Below are positions 36,081-48,374 of a stretch of 64,000 bases of DNA, piece after piece. A program made the position numbers and the translations under genes. The notes below the pieces were generated by a model that searched no databases, was not told the origin of the DNA, and saw only the letters and a list, made by a program, of their open reading frames with translations. Location of the stretch: contig OX485806.1 of assembly GCA_950295325.1 (NCBI GenBank), positions 51,147,169-51,211,168 of the forward strand, given 5' to 3'. Positions within the stretch are counted from its first letter, which is position 1. Each line of letters begins with the position of its first letter. The DNA is from Polytrichum commune. Lineage: Eukaryota > Streptophyta > Polytrichopsida > Polytrichales > Polytrichaceae.

Positions 36081-37450
36081 CGACGCTCACGTTGAATGGG
36101 CCGTGCTTGAATGAGGTGCTTTAGGTGCCCTAAGTCCCTTCCTTTTATAGGGTCTAAAATCTACTAATTAATTGATATGGTGGTTAGACCTTATTTCCCT
36201 AATGCCATATGTATGAATCGGCTATTTCTAGCCCTAAATGAAGTTGCCGTCTAATTTTAGTTTCAGTCAGATCTATTAACAGTAATAACACGTGCTTAAA
36301 AAATGTATTTGTGGAATACATTTGGTGTAATTAACTAATTACCTTGATGTGCTTAGGGGAATTTAGTTGTATGCCATTCACCCAAATTAGATGCATTCAT
36401 TCAAGGTGGTTAAGAAGGTTATGTTCATCCAAGGAGGATGATCCTCCCTTGGCAAAATCCTTCATCTACATCCCAGCAAGGTAACTACCTGCTCACTACT
36501 TTAGTCTACTTACTAATATGGTCGCTCCCGAAGTACGGGGTCACGTTCCCGCTGGCCTAAGGCCGTTCCCAAAGCTTAAGCACGCTCCCTAAGTACTAAG
36601 TACGGCTCGAGGCCCACTCCTGGCCCCACGTCGTCGCCGTCCATGTGGCGTCTTCTTACTCGCCGGCTCCCCTTGATAACTGTATAGCTGGGTCCCGGTC
36701 TCTCCAGCTCCCGCCGGCTCCTAGTCTCATCTGCTTCTGTTGCTTGGGCTCTCAGTCTCATCCGATCGGCTCCTTGTCCCGCTTCTGCTCGGCTCTTAGT
36801 CTCCCAGCCATTCTGTCTTTCCTCGGCCATTGGTTTCTCCTCCTCGCTGCTTGCTAGCCTTGTGTCCCCTCCGATGCTTCTGTTGCCTAATCTGGTGCAT
36901 GGTTTTGAGGTGTACATAGGTATACCTATGCCTACCCATAATAAATAATTCTTCCTTTGTTGGAATCAGAGCTTAACAAAAATTTGGCAGCGCTCCCGTA
37001 TTATATCAAGCATTGGGAACTTCAGTCACTGAGGACTAACTAACCTCTCCAATAACCTGTCGCAACATCAATCAACAATCTCCAAGAGTCAACTACAACA
37101 TTACTACAACCGCCATGTAGTACAGATTTGGTTCACCTCTGCAAATACCAAAAAATGGGGGAGAAAGAAATGGCCTAGCATATAAAAAGGTTTGAGAAAT
37201 TAAGACAAATTACTAAGTTCGAGAGAATGACTCAAAGATGCCTCTTCAAGAGTTGAGAAGTAAATGGAAGGTTGGTAGAGGCAATATTTCTTGGGTGAAG
37301 AATAAATCTCTTCTACATGGTAAGTGGGTAACCAACAAAAATTTGATTACTAGTAAGAATATTTCTACATATGTTACATTAGAAAGAGGTTCTTGTAATG
37401 TAGACTAACAATTTGTAGACTAAAGAAAGTGTTGAGGGGAAAAAATTTGG
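36081..37450. other. No gene seen
   Basis: A GC-rich patch at 36530-36910 opens ORFs on both strands (113 codons on minus) with Arg/Pro-rich, motif-free translations. GGAATCAGAGC at 36964 resembles a primer site but lacks a matching LTR edge. Confidence 0.35.
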
Positions 37451-37454
37451 AACG

Positions 37455-37645
37455 AAAGGTTACTTGGCAACTTGGTTACTTGGGTACTTAGCTAGTTGTC
37501 ACCAAGAAAAAATGTTACTTGATTACCTGGTTACTTGGCCACTTACTAATAAGAAGAAGAATTAATTTGTTACTTCTTTACTTGGTTACTTATCGATTTG
37601 AGAGAAGAAAAAACTTGTTAACTAAAATACTTAATTACTTGAAGA
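37455..37645. repeat. TTACTTGG short tandem repeat
   Basis: Irregular runs of GGTTACTTGG, GTTACTTGGCAACTTGG and TTACTTGATTACC with spacers such as AAGAAGAAAAAA. Non-coding. Confidence 0.75.
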
Positions 37646-38189
37646 AAAAATTAACTACCAACCTAAAAAGAAGAGGAGACAATTGCAGCACATGAAGACA
37701 ACACAACGCTACAACGTATAGAGGGTAGCTAATATGATCTAGATCAATGTTTAGAGTAACATTTGAGCTTAAAATACAACTACAGCACATGAAGAAATTC
37801 AACACAAGAAGAAAGTTACAAACAAACAAGTTGATTGATTGGAAACAACATTTGGTCGACGGGACTACTTGAAGAGATATCACTTAGACAAGGATTCATT
37901 ACAACAAGATGAAAATAGGTGGTCTGTGAATGTTAATGTCAAGCTTTCATTCACATTCTCTCTCTCAATAAGGACATTCTCCCCTCCCCCTTTCCATGTA
38001 GGTAGAGGGACAGAGTTCTTAGAATGCTAACAATATGAACGTTGAATAAAATGATTTATAAACCTTATCAATGCTGAATGAAAGGGATTTTAACCTTGTT
38101 GGATAATTGTCATATGGATAGGTGTTTGTTGAAGTAAACAAATGTTGAATATGTGGCTATTAGAGTGCAGGTTACAACCAATTGCAATT

Positions 38190-38910
38190 CCAACTTGTAT
38201 TGTTGCTGGTTGTATAACTTGCTAGTTGTATAAGTTTCTCGTTGCATTAGCTTCTAGTTTAGGAAGTTTTGTCTGTATAAGCTTCTCCCTACATTAGTTT
38301 TGGGCTACATTAACTTTAGTTGTATACACGGGTAGATCACTCTAAGGCATTTTTGTGCACCACGTGCGGCTGGGGTTTTTTTGTTTTGGGCTATTTACCT
38401 TCAAGGGCTGAATTAAAGCCTCCCTATAATTACTTAAATTTAAAAATGGCCCATTTGTTTGCACCCTTCCATTACTAATATTGTCCAAGTCACTATAATT
38501 TTTTGTACTCTATATTCTTCTTAAGTAATTTTGGACAGACGGAAATCCAAATTATCATCCATCCTCGTGAGTCCTAAACCCATTTACATACCATACTAAA
38601 CATACCTTCTAGGATCCTTATCTTCAGCGCTATATTAGTTTTACAAGAAAATAGTAGCCCACATTTTATGTCCATTTAATTTACTTATAATGGGATTGTC
38701 TACATTTAATGGCCCCTTCATTATTTGGAATTCCTTTATAATTTTTATTTCAAATGATTTTAATCCTCTCTATATTATGCCGCACGTCATTTTTAAAATG
38801 CACTAAGTGATCTACCCGTGGTTGTATAAATTTCTCATCACTATAGCTCTGGTTGAATTAGCTCTTGCTAACATTAGCTATAGTTGCATTAGCTTTTGGT
38901 CACATTGCAT
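38190..38910. repeat. Degenerate minisatellite split by a MITE
   Basis: GTTGTATAAGCTTCT, GTTGCATTAGCTTCTAG and ACATTAGCTATAGTTGCATT-like units of about 15-18 bp occupy 38190-38326 and resume at 38821-38905. The hAT-like MITE sits between them. Confidence 0.6.
38327..38820. mobile_element. hAT-like MITE, copy 1
   Basis: A 494-bp element whose ends are perfect 15-bp inverted repeats, CACGGGTAGATCACT and AGTGATCTACCCGTG, extending imperfectly to about 28 bp (GCATTTT). It is flanked by an 8-bp duplication GTTGTATA (38319-38326 and 38821-38828). An 8-bp duplication with short ends fits the hAT superfamily. No ORF. A close copy lies at 62257-62754. Confidence 0.9.
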
Positions 38911-39315
38911 TTTTTAGAAAGCTCGTCCATCTTAGATGTATCATTTATTTGGGTGTTGAGTTGTGCATATAAGCCTTAGAAAACCGTGGGTGCCTCATTT
39001 GCACCAATATCATTCTAACATTACCATCTACCAAACATTTTGAATTGGAATTTCAATCCAACATCACCATTTTCCAAGTTTTTGGGTGCATTTGCTATTC
39101 TAGCCCTTGAATATTTTTTGACGTTTGTGAGAGTTTTTTCAAAAGACTCCTCCATTTTTATCACCAAATCTACCATCATCCCCACCATTGTCATTGGAAT
39201 CAATGGTGTGATCAGAATCCACTTGTACATAATCTTTTTTTCCAATTTGATCATCACCACCTTTTAAAAACCCCGGGTTGTCTAAGCATTGGTTACCGAT
39301 TACAGAGAAAATCTT

Positions 39316-40250
39316 GAATGCAAGTGTAGGATGGTTGGTCCCCTTCCTATGGACTAGAAGGTTTGCGGTATGGGGAGCTAACCATTTGCATGGCGAAATG
39401 CAAAGGATTAGTGTTTGTGATCCTTGCTAGAAATGAAAATGATCAAGATTGCTAAGGGGAACTAGCAAAGGTTGCGACACGGGCTCATCATCATAACCCA
39501 CACATTTGATACCCATTTCTTCCTCCAATTGCTAGCTCAAAGATTGGAACCCTGCTCCGATACCACATGTTGCATTCCACCATGCTAATGGTTTGCTCCC
39601 CATACCGTAGACCTCTTAGTTCATAGGAGGGGGACCAACCTCCTACACTTGCATTCAGGGTTCATGGCTCAATTGGTAACCAATGTTTAGATGTGGACTC
39701 CCATCCATGGTAGGCCAATATTTAGTTAACCATTGTGTTGGCGGAGGCACACTACAACAACTCAAACCATACTAGGCAACAATACCCCCACCTTGGGCCA
39801 ATGCCCGTGGAGGTTGTGTTGTTCGGCCTCGGGTGGGTTTAATGGCCACACCGCCTCACCTATATAAGTGTCGCAACCTTTGCTAGCTCCATTAACAATC
39901 TTGCCAAATTTTGTTTCTAGCAAAGGTTACGAGTGCTAACCCTTCGCATTCCGCCATGCTAATGGTTAGCTCCTCCTACCCCGGACCATATAGTTCATAG
40001 GAGGGGAACCAACCCTCCTACTTTACTTTCGAGACTCACCCCTTAATCGGTAACCCATTTTTTCAATGTGGACTTCCATCCATGGAAGTCCAACCTTATG
40101 TTGATCATCGCTTTGCCGGAGCAACACTACAACAACCCGAAGCATACTAGGCAACTATGGCCTCACATTGGGCCAATGCCCATGGAGGCCGTGCCGTTCG
40201 GCCTCGGGTGGGTTAGGCCACACCACCTCACCCATATAAGCCTCTAGGAC
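39316..40250. repeat. Cluster of direct and inverted copies of one repeat
   Basis: 39316-39480 (GAATGCAAGTGTAGGATGG ... GCAAAGGTTGCGACAC) is an inverted copy of 39866-40033. A further partial copy at 39566-39657 is in the orientation of the latter. In addition 39700-39870 and 40065-40235 are direct copies (CCATCCATGG, ACACTACAACAAC, CCATACTAGGCAAC / GCATACTAGGCAAC, GGGCCAATGCCC, TTCGGCCTCGGGTGGGTT, CCTATATAAG / CCATATAAG). No gene is seen. Confidence 0.7.
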
Positions 40251-40254
40251 TCTA

Positions 40255-40850
40255 CGCGGGGCCCCTACCCCACCGTCAAGAGACCTTTTGTCTCTCTACC
40301 AAGAGTTGGGGCCAAGTAGACATTTTCCTTTAGCTGCTGGGCCTAGAAGACCCCAGCAGCTTCAGACCATCATAACTTCCTTGTATGATGTCTGGTCATA
40401 ACAACCAACCACTCCATCTTCATCTACGCTTCACGTAGATGCCGATGGACTCCTCACTTTTCCCATTCAAGCAAGTATTGAGGAAGTTATGCCTGTTTGA
40501 ACCTTGGCAGTCCCGGGAATCACACCCAGGCCATGTTGTACCCGGGACAGCGCCCCACTAAATGGCCATAACTCCTAGCTCACACCTCCGATTGAGGTGT
40601 TCTTAAGCATTCTAGAATCACCACGCCATGAGCTACGCATAGCTAATGGCCTTACCCTTGTGCCTCCTAGTCTTCGTGGGTGGGAGGCGTTCCCAACGCT
40701 CGGGGTCCTCACCTACACTAGGATCACTTGGGCCCTCTCACCAACAGCGCCACAAGTCCCGGGTGTCACTCCGAGGTCCCCCTTGTGCCCATGCTGTTTT
40801 GGGCACTCCTCATGGAGAAGTGCGCGACAATAAGCCTCTAGGACTTTTGG
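40255..40850. repeat. Direct repeat B, left copy
   Basis: Starts GGCCCCTACCCCACC and contains TTTTGTCTCTCTACCAAGA, GTAGACATTT, ATGGCCTTACCCT and GGCGTTCCCAACG. The same order is at 44066-44515. The two copies flank family A copy 2 and could be its LTRs, but the ends were not defined. Confidence 0.65.
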
Positions 40851-40859
40851 CAGGGTGTG

Positions 40860-43800
40860 AGCCCACATGCATGATTAATGTAAGGGTAAGGCTATTTTGA
40901 CATGAAATTAGATTAAGAGCATAAGAAACACTCAAAAGACAAAAGGAAATTTAGTTAGGTTAAAGTTGAGGTATGTTAAACTAAACCAAGTTGAGAGGCA
41001 AGAAACAAAAGGAGGAAAAGAAAAAGTCAAGAAAGCATGGATGTTTATTCAAGTTGCCCCAAAGATGTCGGGCAGCACAAAAAAAACAAAAAACGAAGGG
41101 GTCTCGGGAGCTTGGAGGAAGGAAGTTCATTTGGTAGGAAAAAATAAAGAGTAGGAAACAACAAGTGAAAGCCATGCCGCACTGAGAAGTCTTGTGGTTT
41201 TTTTTTTCCTTTCTCCTGCGCCGGTGTCCTTGACACGTTCACTATAGGATCTCTACGTAGAGCAAAGAGTGGAAGAAAGGTGTGCGGCATCGCTAGTGAA
41301 GTATTGTGAGTGTTTGTCCCAGTGGTATTTAAGTAATGTTGTGAAAAAACAGGGAAAAGTCTCGCGTCGCATGCTTGTTCAAGAAAGAGAAAGAAAATAA
41401 GAAAAATGAGAAGCGGTTCTTGAGAAAGACGAGGCAACTCGCTTGTTCCTTCAATGCATTGGATCCGGCTACTATGTATTCCAACCAACAAGCATGCAAC
41501 AGAGGCCTGAAGTGCCAGTATGTCTGCAAATGTCGCAGCTGGCTGCTAGGACAAGGATCGCGGGAGCAGCCGAGTGGGTTATCCTGGGGGTTGGCGTCGT
41601 GTTAAGGTTGGGGAGTTTGGAGTTCAGAGTGAAGGATTTGGTCTCTCACATGGTTGGGGTAGTGGCAGTTTGAATTGGTGGGATAAAGTTTTGAGTTTGC
41701 AAAGTTAAGGTTTGGTGATGACATCCTTGGGGTCTGGAGCAATGGTGGATTCTAGAAACAGGTCCCCCTTGCCACAAGGCTAGATTGGTTAGTGGGTTGG
41801 CTTAAGCTTCTTGGTGGTGTTTGGGAGACAAAGCCAGGGTGAACTCATGCTTGTGGGCACTCGCTCTTGGTTTGAATCAACAATATAGGATAGGATGTGG
41901 GGATGACCATGTTGAGAGATGGTTTTGATATGAGGCATGCGGTGTTTTATAGGGTCAAGTCAAGGCAGTCGACAGAGGAAGTCAATTTTAAAATAAGGGG
42001 CAGTTGGGATTTCAAACGTTGGGGAGAATGAATTGTGGTAATGCATGCCATTTGTTGAGTCTATCATGCCATAAGGTTGAGAATCTCCTGGGTACCCCCT
42101 AAAGTCAATACTATCGATTTTTTTTTTAAATTATTCGGGTGATGATATCTCCTTTGGAGATTGCTAGATAAGGATGCGGAGTGAATTCATAGAAGGGAGA
42201 TGTGACGAGTGCAAGCTTGATTAATTCTAAGTATGGCATCCTTCTAAAGATTGTGAATACCTTTAGGAATTTTGTGAAATTCTTAAAATGAAGCAGATTG
42301 GGCTTATGGGGACCAAGTTGGTGCATAGATAAAATGTATGCAATGTACAAGCTTATGTAGTCAGTTTGTGCCCTCCTGAAGATCGGGAGGTGCTCCCGTG
42401 TTAAGATTGGATCCAAGAAGTACCGCACCCCAATCGTTCACGGAACTTCGAGGGTCAAGCTTTTGAGGCCTGCCAGTTCACATTCAAAGGCTTCTGAATG
42501 AGAAAGAAAAATCATGATGATGCAGTCGCTATCTAGTAGCAATAGCCGTCACAGAGTGAGATGTGGGGCATATGAGAGGACTTGGAGCCTTGATGAACAT
42601 CAATGGGTTCATATTTTTTAGTCCTGCATGCACATCTCAATGTGACCTTAGGACTTGGGCAATGAATTGGTCGGGGTTAGGCGACATTGGAAGAGCCATA
42701 ACTAATGGAAATCCTTAACATTTCAATTAATGGGATTGCACAACAGGTAGGCGGCAAAGCAAGGGATGGCAACGAGAGGCGAGGTGAGGCCTGACGGGGT
42801 TGTCGTTCGCAATAGGAATTGATGCAGATACTAACGAGGTAAAAATATAATATAGTGAAGGAAGGTTGAAGATCCAGGCAGCAAGCTTTTTTTGCGGACC
42901 TTCATGATCACGGCCCCCGAAGAGGTCATGTCTACGGTATCCCACCCCGTTCGTTTTCTATTTGAGTGATGCATCCTCTGTACCTTTTGCTTGGATCAAG
43001 AAATCATTTAGTGTGATGTAGCTTGTGGCATTGGGAAGTTGTGCAACATGGTGAGGAAGAGCAACATGACGGAAAGGAGCAAGCTGTGTGTCGAGCACAT
43101 TTGTCTATTTGTCTGCAATTAGCAAATCTAGGAGGAATAGTTCAGGGATGCGGTCAGGGGTAGGTAAAAGGAAAATATGGAAGGATCATCAAGATTGCGT
43201 AAGTAAGTTATGTAAAGGCGTTCATGTTGCCGCGCCTATGGGGTTGCTTAGACAGATGCTTGCAGGTGTGGTGTGGGTCTATGAGTGGAGAATTCTTGGG
43301 GGGCCCGGGGGGGAGATAATTATTAGGCTGAGGGGTTGAACATTGGACAAATGTATCATTGTGATGGCCATGTAACTCCCTCTTGATGTGGTGTGGAGAC
43401 TGTAGATGGATCCTCCCTTGACGATGAATCTTTTTTGATTAAGAACCAACATTGCATTGCTTTCGGAGCCTTTTCCAACGTGCGAGGCATGAATTGAGTG
43501 AGGGGAGAGAAAGAGATGGGTTGATCAATGGCCTGCTTGCACAATTTGGTGCCCACTCCAAAGGGTTAGGCATCAATAACCTGGGGTACAGGGAGTGGTT
43601 GCTTTTGGGTCTAACATCGGCGTGGGAAGGGAGCCGGCAACAGTTGTCAATGCACACGAGGAGCTTACCCAACTTATCATCCCCCAACAACCATGAGGGG
43701 AAACCTAAGTAAGGACGAGCAATAGTGAAGGAAGGGAAGAGGTTAGAAGCTAGGGTGGATTGTTAACCATGAATTTAAGAAGCATGAGTGAGGAATTGGT

Positions 43801-44060
43801 GCCATGACTTGAGGCATAGAAGTAGGTTATTTATACTTAAGAAGGAATGTGATATGGCTAGGTGTAGTGCTTGATAACATTGTAAGTGACTTAAGTGTTT
43901 GTGAATGCTTCAAAGTTTTTAATATAATGATGTTATGCACACCCCGCCCAATTAATTCAATTGAAATTACACGTGGTCAATGATTGACTAGTGGTTGTCT
44001 AAAGAGGATTTTCCACCCGAACTAGGATACATTAAAGGGTGGGGAGGATTCTTGCCCACA
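40860..44060. repeat. Non-coding interspersed repeat, family A copy 2
   Basis: Matches parts of 1-2260 at both ends (see there). ORFs up to 148 codons on minus at 41045-41491 show no motif and overlap a plus ORF. It is flanked by repeat B on both sides, so it may be the interior of a non-autonomous LTR element of about 4.4 kb. Confidence 0.45.
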
Positions 44061-44065
44061 CAAGG

Positions 44066-44660
44066 CCCTTACCCCACCTTCAAGAAACATTTTGTCTCTC
44101 TACCAAGATTTGAGGCCATGTAGACATTTCCCATAGCTGCTGAAGCTAGAAACGCCCAACAACTTCAGAACACCACAACTTTATTGTGTGATGTCTGATG
44201 CCAGCATCCCACCATTTCATCGTCATCCACATTTCATGTAAATGCCAATGGAATCATCTTGTGTCCCATAGGGTGAAGTATTGAATAAGTTATGCCTTTT
44301 CAAACCTTGGCAGTCCTAGGACCCACTCTTAAGCCAAACTTGAACCAGGGCGTTCTCCCGAGACAACGCCCCACTCAAAAGGTCATATCTCCCAGCTCAC
44401 ACCTTCGATTGAGGAATCTTTGAGCATTCTAGAATCCACATGTCATAAGTTATGCATAGCTTATGGCCTTACCCTCGTGACTCCTAATCATTGTGGACGA
44501 GAGGCGTTCCCAACGTGTCGCGCACCTCTCCATGAGGAGTGCCTGAAAGACCATGGGCACAAGTGGGACCCCGGAGTGACACCCGGGACTTGTGGCGCCG
44601 TTGGTGAGAGGGCCAAAGTGATCCTAGTGTGGGTGAGGACCCCGGGCGTTGGGAACAATG
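44066..44660. repeat. Direct repeat B, right copy, with a flipped segment
   Basis: Collinear with 40255-40700 up to GGCGTTCCCAACG (44503-44515). The next 130 bp or so are the reverse complement of the corresponding part of the left copy (40700-40835) and end in GCGTTGGGAAC (44646-44656). Confidence 0.75.
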
Positions 44661-44904
44661 ATGGGCACAAAGGTGGATTCGGTAAGGAAAATGAAAGAGT
44701 GCTTTGAAAAGGGCTCCCGGAAATCTCAAAAAATATTTGGGGCCTAGAATACCGAAGGCAACTAAAACCTTGGAGGGTATTAATGTTGGATTGAAATTCC
44801 AATTCGAGATACTGAGAAGGTGGGGATGTTGAAATGAACTTGGCGCAAATGAAGAACGCCGGGTCCCTTAAGGCATAAATGCACAAAATTCACACCCAAA
44901 TGAA

Positions 44905-45450
44905 TCGTACATCTTAGATGCACGAGTTTTGTAAGAAATGCATCATTTTAGGTGGGATTTAGAAGCAGGTGGTGAATACCATGTTTGAGTACCCAAAGCT
45001 TCTTGAGGATGTATTGGGGATCTTTAAGATTTGAAAACATTGAAGCCGATGGTCCCAAAAAAAAGTTGGGCGGCGCATCACCAAAAAGTGGGTTAAGCCG
45101 AAATAGGTCCCAAAGAAATAAACGCAAATGGTTTGGCCCATTGCACCAAGCCAAATCATATTGTTGCACAAACCAAATGTTGGATGATGGCTTTGTGGCT
45201 AAAGCTAGTAGCTTTAAGCTAAGGCCAAGTATTTTGTACCTTGAGGCTCAAAAGAATGGGAGAAATGTCTCATGGGTTGACAAAGAGGCTACCATTCCTT
45301 CTTGAGCCCAAAACTTTCAAAGGGGTCGTGGTTCAATTGGAGCAACTCCAAAGAACTCATGGGGAGGCCGGAAATGATGGGCCTCCCCCAAACCACATTT
45401 GTGGGATGTTAGTGAGATACAAAGATATATTCGCCAATGTGTTGCTCTAA
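44905..45450 (+). pseudogene. Gag end and spacer of the third-family gypsy element
   Basis: FCKKCIILGGI, FEYPKLLEDVLGIF and QKKVGRRI are recognisable in shifting frames and match 32530-32690. At 45300-45450 VVQLEQLQRTHGEAGN...RYKDIFANV is the segment before RT in gypsy pol (KDIFA/VFP region). RT motifs then fail to follow. Confidence 0.55.
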
Positions 45451-45479
45451 ATGTTACCGCCAAGGAGTGGAAAACAACT

Positions 45480-46890
45480 TTGCTCAACGAGAGATTGAGT
45501 TCTTGAGGTATGTGGTGACAAATGAAGTTGGTGGACGAACATGGAAAAATGTCAAGACAATCCAAAAGGAGAATTGGCCCTTGACTCAAAAAAACTTAGG
45601 TCATCGGATGGCCTAGGCAACTACTACCACCACTTCATTCGATATTTTTCTAAGGTTGCTAGGACCTTACTCATCTTCTTGAAAAAATGCCTATCCCAAG
45701 ACTGGGATGAGCCTTGCCACCAAGCCTTTGGAGAACCTAAGAGCAAGTTGTTTTCGCCGCCCGTGCTCAAGTTTGCGAAGTTTATCAAACCTTTTGAGGT
45801 ACATACGGGGGCGAGTGACTTTGCTATTGGCGGATGTTGAGCCAAGATGGATGACCATTACATATGACAACATTAAACTCAATGGTTGTCAAACCTTGTC
45901 CGGTTTGTGCAAGAAATGGCTATCCCAAGAGTGGGATGAGCCTTGCCACCAAGTGTTCGAGGAGCTTAAGAACAAGTTCTCTTTGCCGCCCGTGCTCAAG
46001 TTTGCGGAGTTTGCCAAACCTTTTGAGGTGCATACGGGGGCGAGTGAGTTTGCCATTGGTGGATGTTGAGCCAAGATGGATGACCATTGCATATGAGAGC
46101 ATCAAGCTCAATGGTTGTCGAACCTTGTCCGGCTTGTGGAAAAAATGGTTATCCCAAGAGTGGGATGAACCTTGCCACCAAGTGTTCGAGGAGCTTAAGA
46201 ACAAGTTATCTTCACTGCCCGTGCCTAAGTTCTTGGAGTTTAACAAACATTTTGAGGTGCATACGGGGGCGAGTGACTTTACCATTGGCGGATGTTGATG
46301 CAAGATGGATGGCCATTCCATATTGGAGCATGAAGCTCGATGGTTGTCCGACCTTGTGGGACTTGTGAAAGAAATGGCTATCCTAAGAGTGGAATGATGT
46401 TTGTCACCAAGTCTTTGGGGAGCTTAGGAGCAAGTTGTCTTCGCCGCCCGTATTCAAGTTCTTGGAATTTGACAAACCTTTTGAGGTGCATATAGGGGCG
46501 AGTGACTTTGCCAATGGCGGATTGTTGATGTAAGATGGATGGCCATTGCATATGGGAGCATGAAGCTCGATGGTCGTCAAAGAAGACAACCAACTCATGA
46601 CAATGAACTTCATTGCCTTGAAGGTGTGGCGACACTAGTTGGGGTTGCACAAAGCAAAGGTCTACACGGACAATGTGTCCTAAAAGTATTTTGAGATACA
46701 AGCACAAGTGAACGCCAGGTCATTGCGGTGACATGATAGTTTGGCGCTTATGAAGGTGGATTTGATCCACAAACCAGACCGTGGAAATGTGGTGTTGGAT
46801 GCGCTAAGTAGACGGGAAGAATTCCAAGCAATGAAAACCATCCAAACCTTGTGGCTAATTTGTGCTGGCGAAGGAAACTTGTGATGCAAG
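45480..46890 (+). pseudogene. RT tail and RNase H of the third-family gypsy element
   Basis: QREIEFLRYVVTNE (45488) and GLGNYYHHFIRYFSKVARTL (45622-45681) are the RT connection. WDEPCHQAF and FEVHTGASDFAIGG belong to RNase H; the catalytic Asp expected in HTDAS is Gly here. This part occurs four times (see repeat). The tail with YTDNVS-like sequence and LSRREEFQAMKT (46805-46840) closes the domain. Confidence 0.75.
45691..46607 (+). repeat. 229-bp tandem quadruplication within RNase H
   Basis: CTATCCCAAG-type starts lie at 45691, 45920, 46149 and 46378, each exactly 229 bp apart. Each unit runs through GGATGAGCCTTGCCACCAAG, CCGCCCGTG, TTTTGAGGTGCATA and AGCTC.ATGGTTGTC. Because 229 is not a multiple of three, successive copies fall in different frames. 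The fourth copy continues into normal downstream sequence. Confidence 0.92.
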
Positions 46891-47943
46891 ATACAGGAGG
46901 GGTAAATTAACTACCCCGAGGCTAAAAAGTTTTTAGGTGAGCTTCGCAAGAGCAAGGTGCTCAAAGAGGTTAAGTTGGTGGACGAATAGTTCAAATGTAA
47001 GCAAAGTCGGGTGTATGTGCCACAAGGCAAGTTGAGGCTGTCGGTTTTGAAGGAGGAATATGATAGTCCTCTTGCCGGCTATAGAGGAAAAAAAAAAAAC
47101 CACCATAGAATGGTGTCAAGGAGGTACCATTGGCAGTGCATAAAGAAGGATATAGCCCACTTTGTCAAGGCTTGGATGAAGTGCCAAGTGAATCGAGCGT
47201 CTTACAAAAATCAAGGCGGTTTCTTGCAACCGTTGCCTATCCCGCCGGGGCCATGACATAGTATGTGCATGGACTTGATCACAAGTTTGCCAGAGTCACA
47301 TGGGTATGATGCCATCTTGTTGATGGTTGAGCGGTTTGCCAAGTTGGCATACATGGTGCCGATTGTAGGAACCGCCACCGCGTTGGAGACCGCATAGTCT
47401 TTTCTCAAAGGATGGTTGAGGCACCACGGGTTGCCAAGAATGATTGTATCCGATCAAGATCCAAAGTTCACAAGTGCATTTTCAATGCACTTCTCTAAAG
47501 AGGTCGGAATGAAACTAAAGTTTAGCACGGCCTTGCATTCCCAAATGAATGGGAAAACAAAGCGTGTGAATGGAGTCTTGAAGCAATACTTGAGGAACTT
47601 GGTAGGGGCGGACCAAGGAGATTGGGCGGACTATGTGGGTCGAGCGGAGTGTAATTGCAATGTAGCCACGCACTTGGCCACCAAGGCGTGGTCTTTCGTG
47701 GTGGCTTATGGAGTGGATGCGCTTCAACCTACTAACCTAGCTCTCGAGGGGGCACATTCAACACTAGAGTTCAACCAAGATGGTGAGGATTTGGCCAAGG
47801 ATGGTAAACAAGTCTTGGAGATGACCAAGTTGTTGGTGGAGAAAGCCCGAAGGTGCTACGGAGTGCAAGTCAATGCCGGAAGACGCAAAGTGGAGAATGA
47901 GGTGGGCCAAAAGGTGTTGTTGAATGTGAACAACTTCACTTAG
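46891..47943 (+). pseudogene. Integrase of the third-family gypsy element
   Basis: VYVPQGKLRLSVLKEEYDSP (47011-47070) and YRGKK...RRYHWQCIKKDIAHF followed by KCQVNRASY form the zinc-binding region, with both expected His as Tyr and the first Cys of the CxxC as Trp. The core follows: CMDLITSLPESHGYDAILLM, then a stop at about 47396, then HHGLPRMIVSDQDPKFTSAF with the second Asp (47416 onward). The catalytic Glu of the Q-T-E-R block is Lys here (codon 47560-47562). 47416-47943 stays open for 175 codons. Confidence 0.8.
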
Positions 47944-48340
47944 CCGGAAGGCCTCATTCCAAAGTTCATGTCCAAAATTGGAGCTCTGTTTCCCATTGTG
48001 AAACAAGTGTTCAAGGACATCTATAAGTTGGAATTACCGCCCGAGATCAAAGTGCATCCGACATTTTATGTCTCATTCCTAAAGCCATTTAAGGACGACA
48101 CCTTGTGGCCCGATCACAAGCAAGTGATTAGGCCACCTCCCGACCTTGTGGACGTCATTTGGAACATGAGGTAGGAGGGCATCCTCAAGTATATGAAGCC
48201 CAAGTGAAAAGAAAAGAAAATGTACATAGGAGTACTTGGTGAAATGGTGAAGATACCATGAGAAACAAACCGCTTGGGTATCGGCAAGAGACATGGTGAA
48301 CGCCAAGGAATTGGTGAAGCACTTTTAAGAAACGAGGGCT
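47944..48340 (+). pseudogene. Integrase C-terminus and chromodomain remnant
   Basis: KLELPPEIKVHPTFYVSFLK and DHKQVIRPPPDLV (48028-48155) are the integrase tail. The chromodomain after 48170 is recognisable only as shattered pieces (ILKYMK, GEMVKIP, KRHGERQ frames). Confidence 0.6.
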
Positions 48341-48374
48341 AGACAATTGCAATAAAAAAAAGCATAGGCATTGA

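Noticed and set aside
36576-36917. 113-codon minus ORF in a GC-rich patch
   Set aside because: An open frame is expected by chance at this base composition. It is Arg/Glu-rich without a domain, and the other strand is open as well.
36962-36975. Primer-binding-site-like GGAATCAGAGC
   Set aside because: No LTR end precedes it and no retroelement domain follows.
41045-41491. 148-codon minus ORF
   Set aside because: Pro/Phe-rich, motif-free, overlapped by plus ORFs, and lies in an interspersed repeat.
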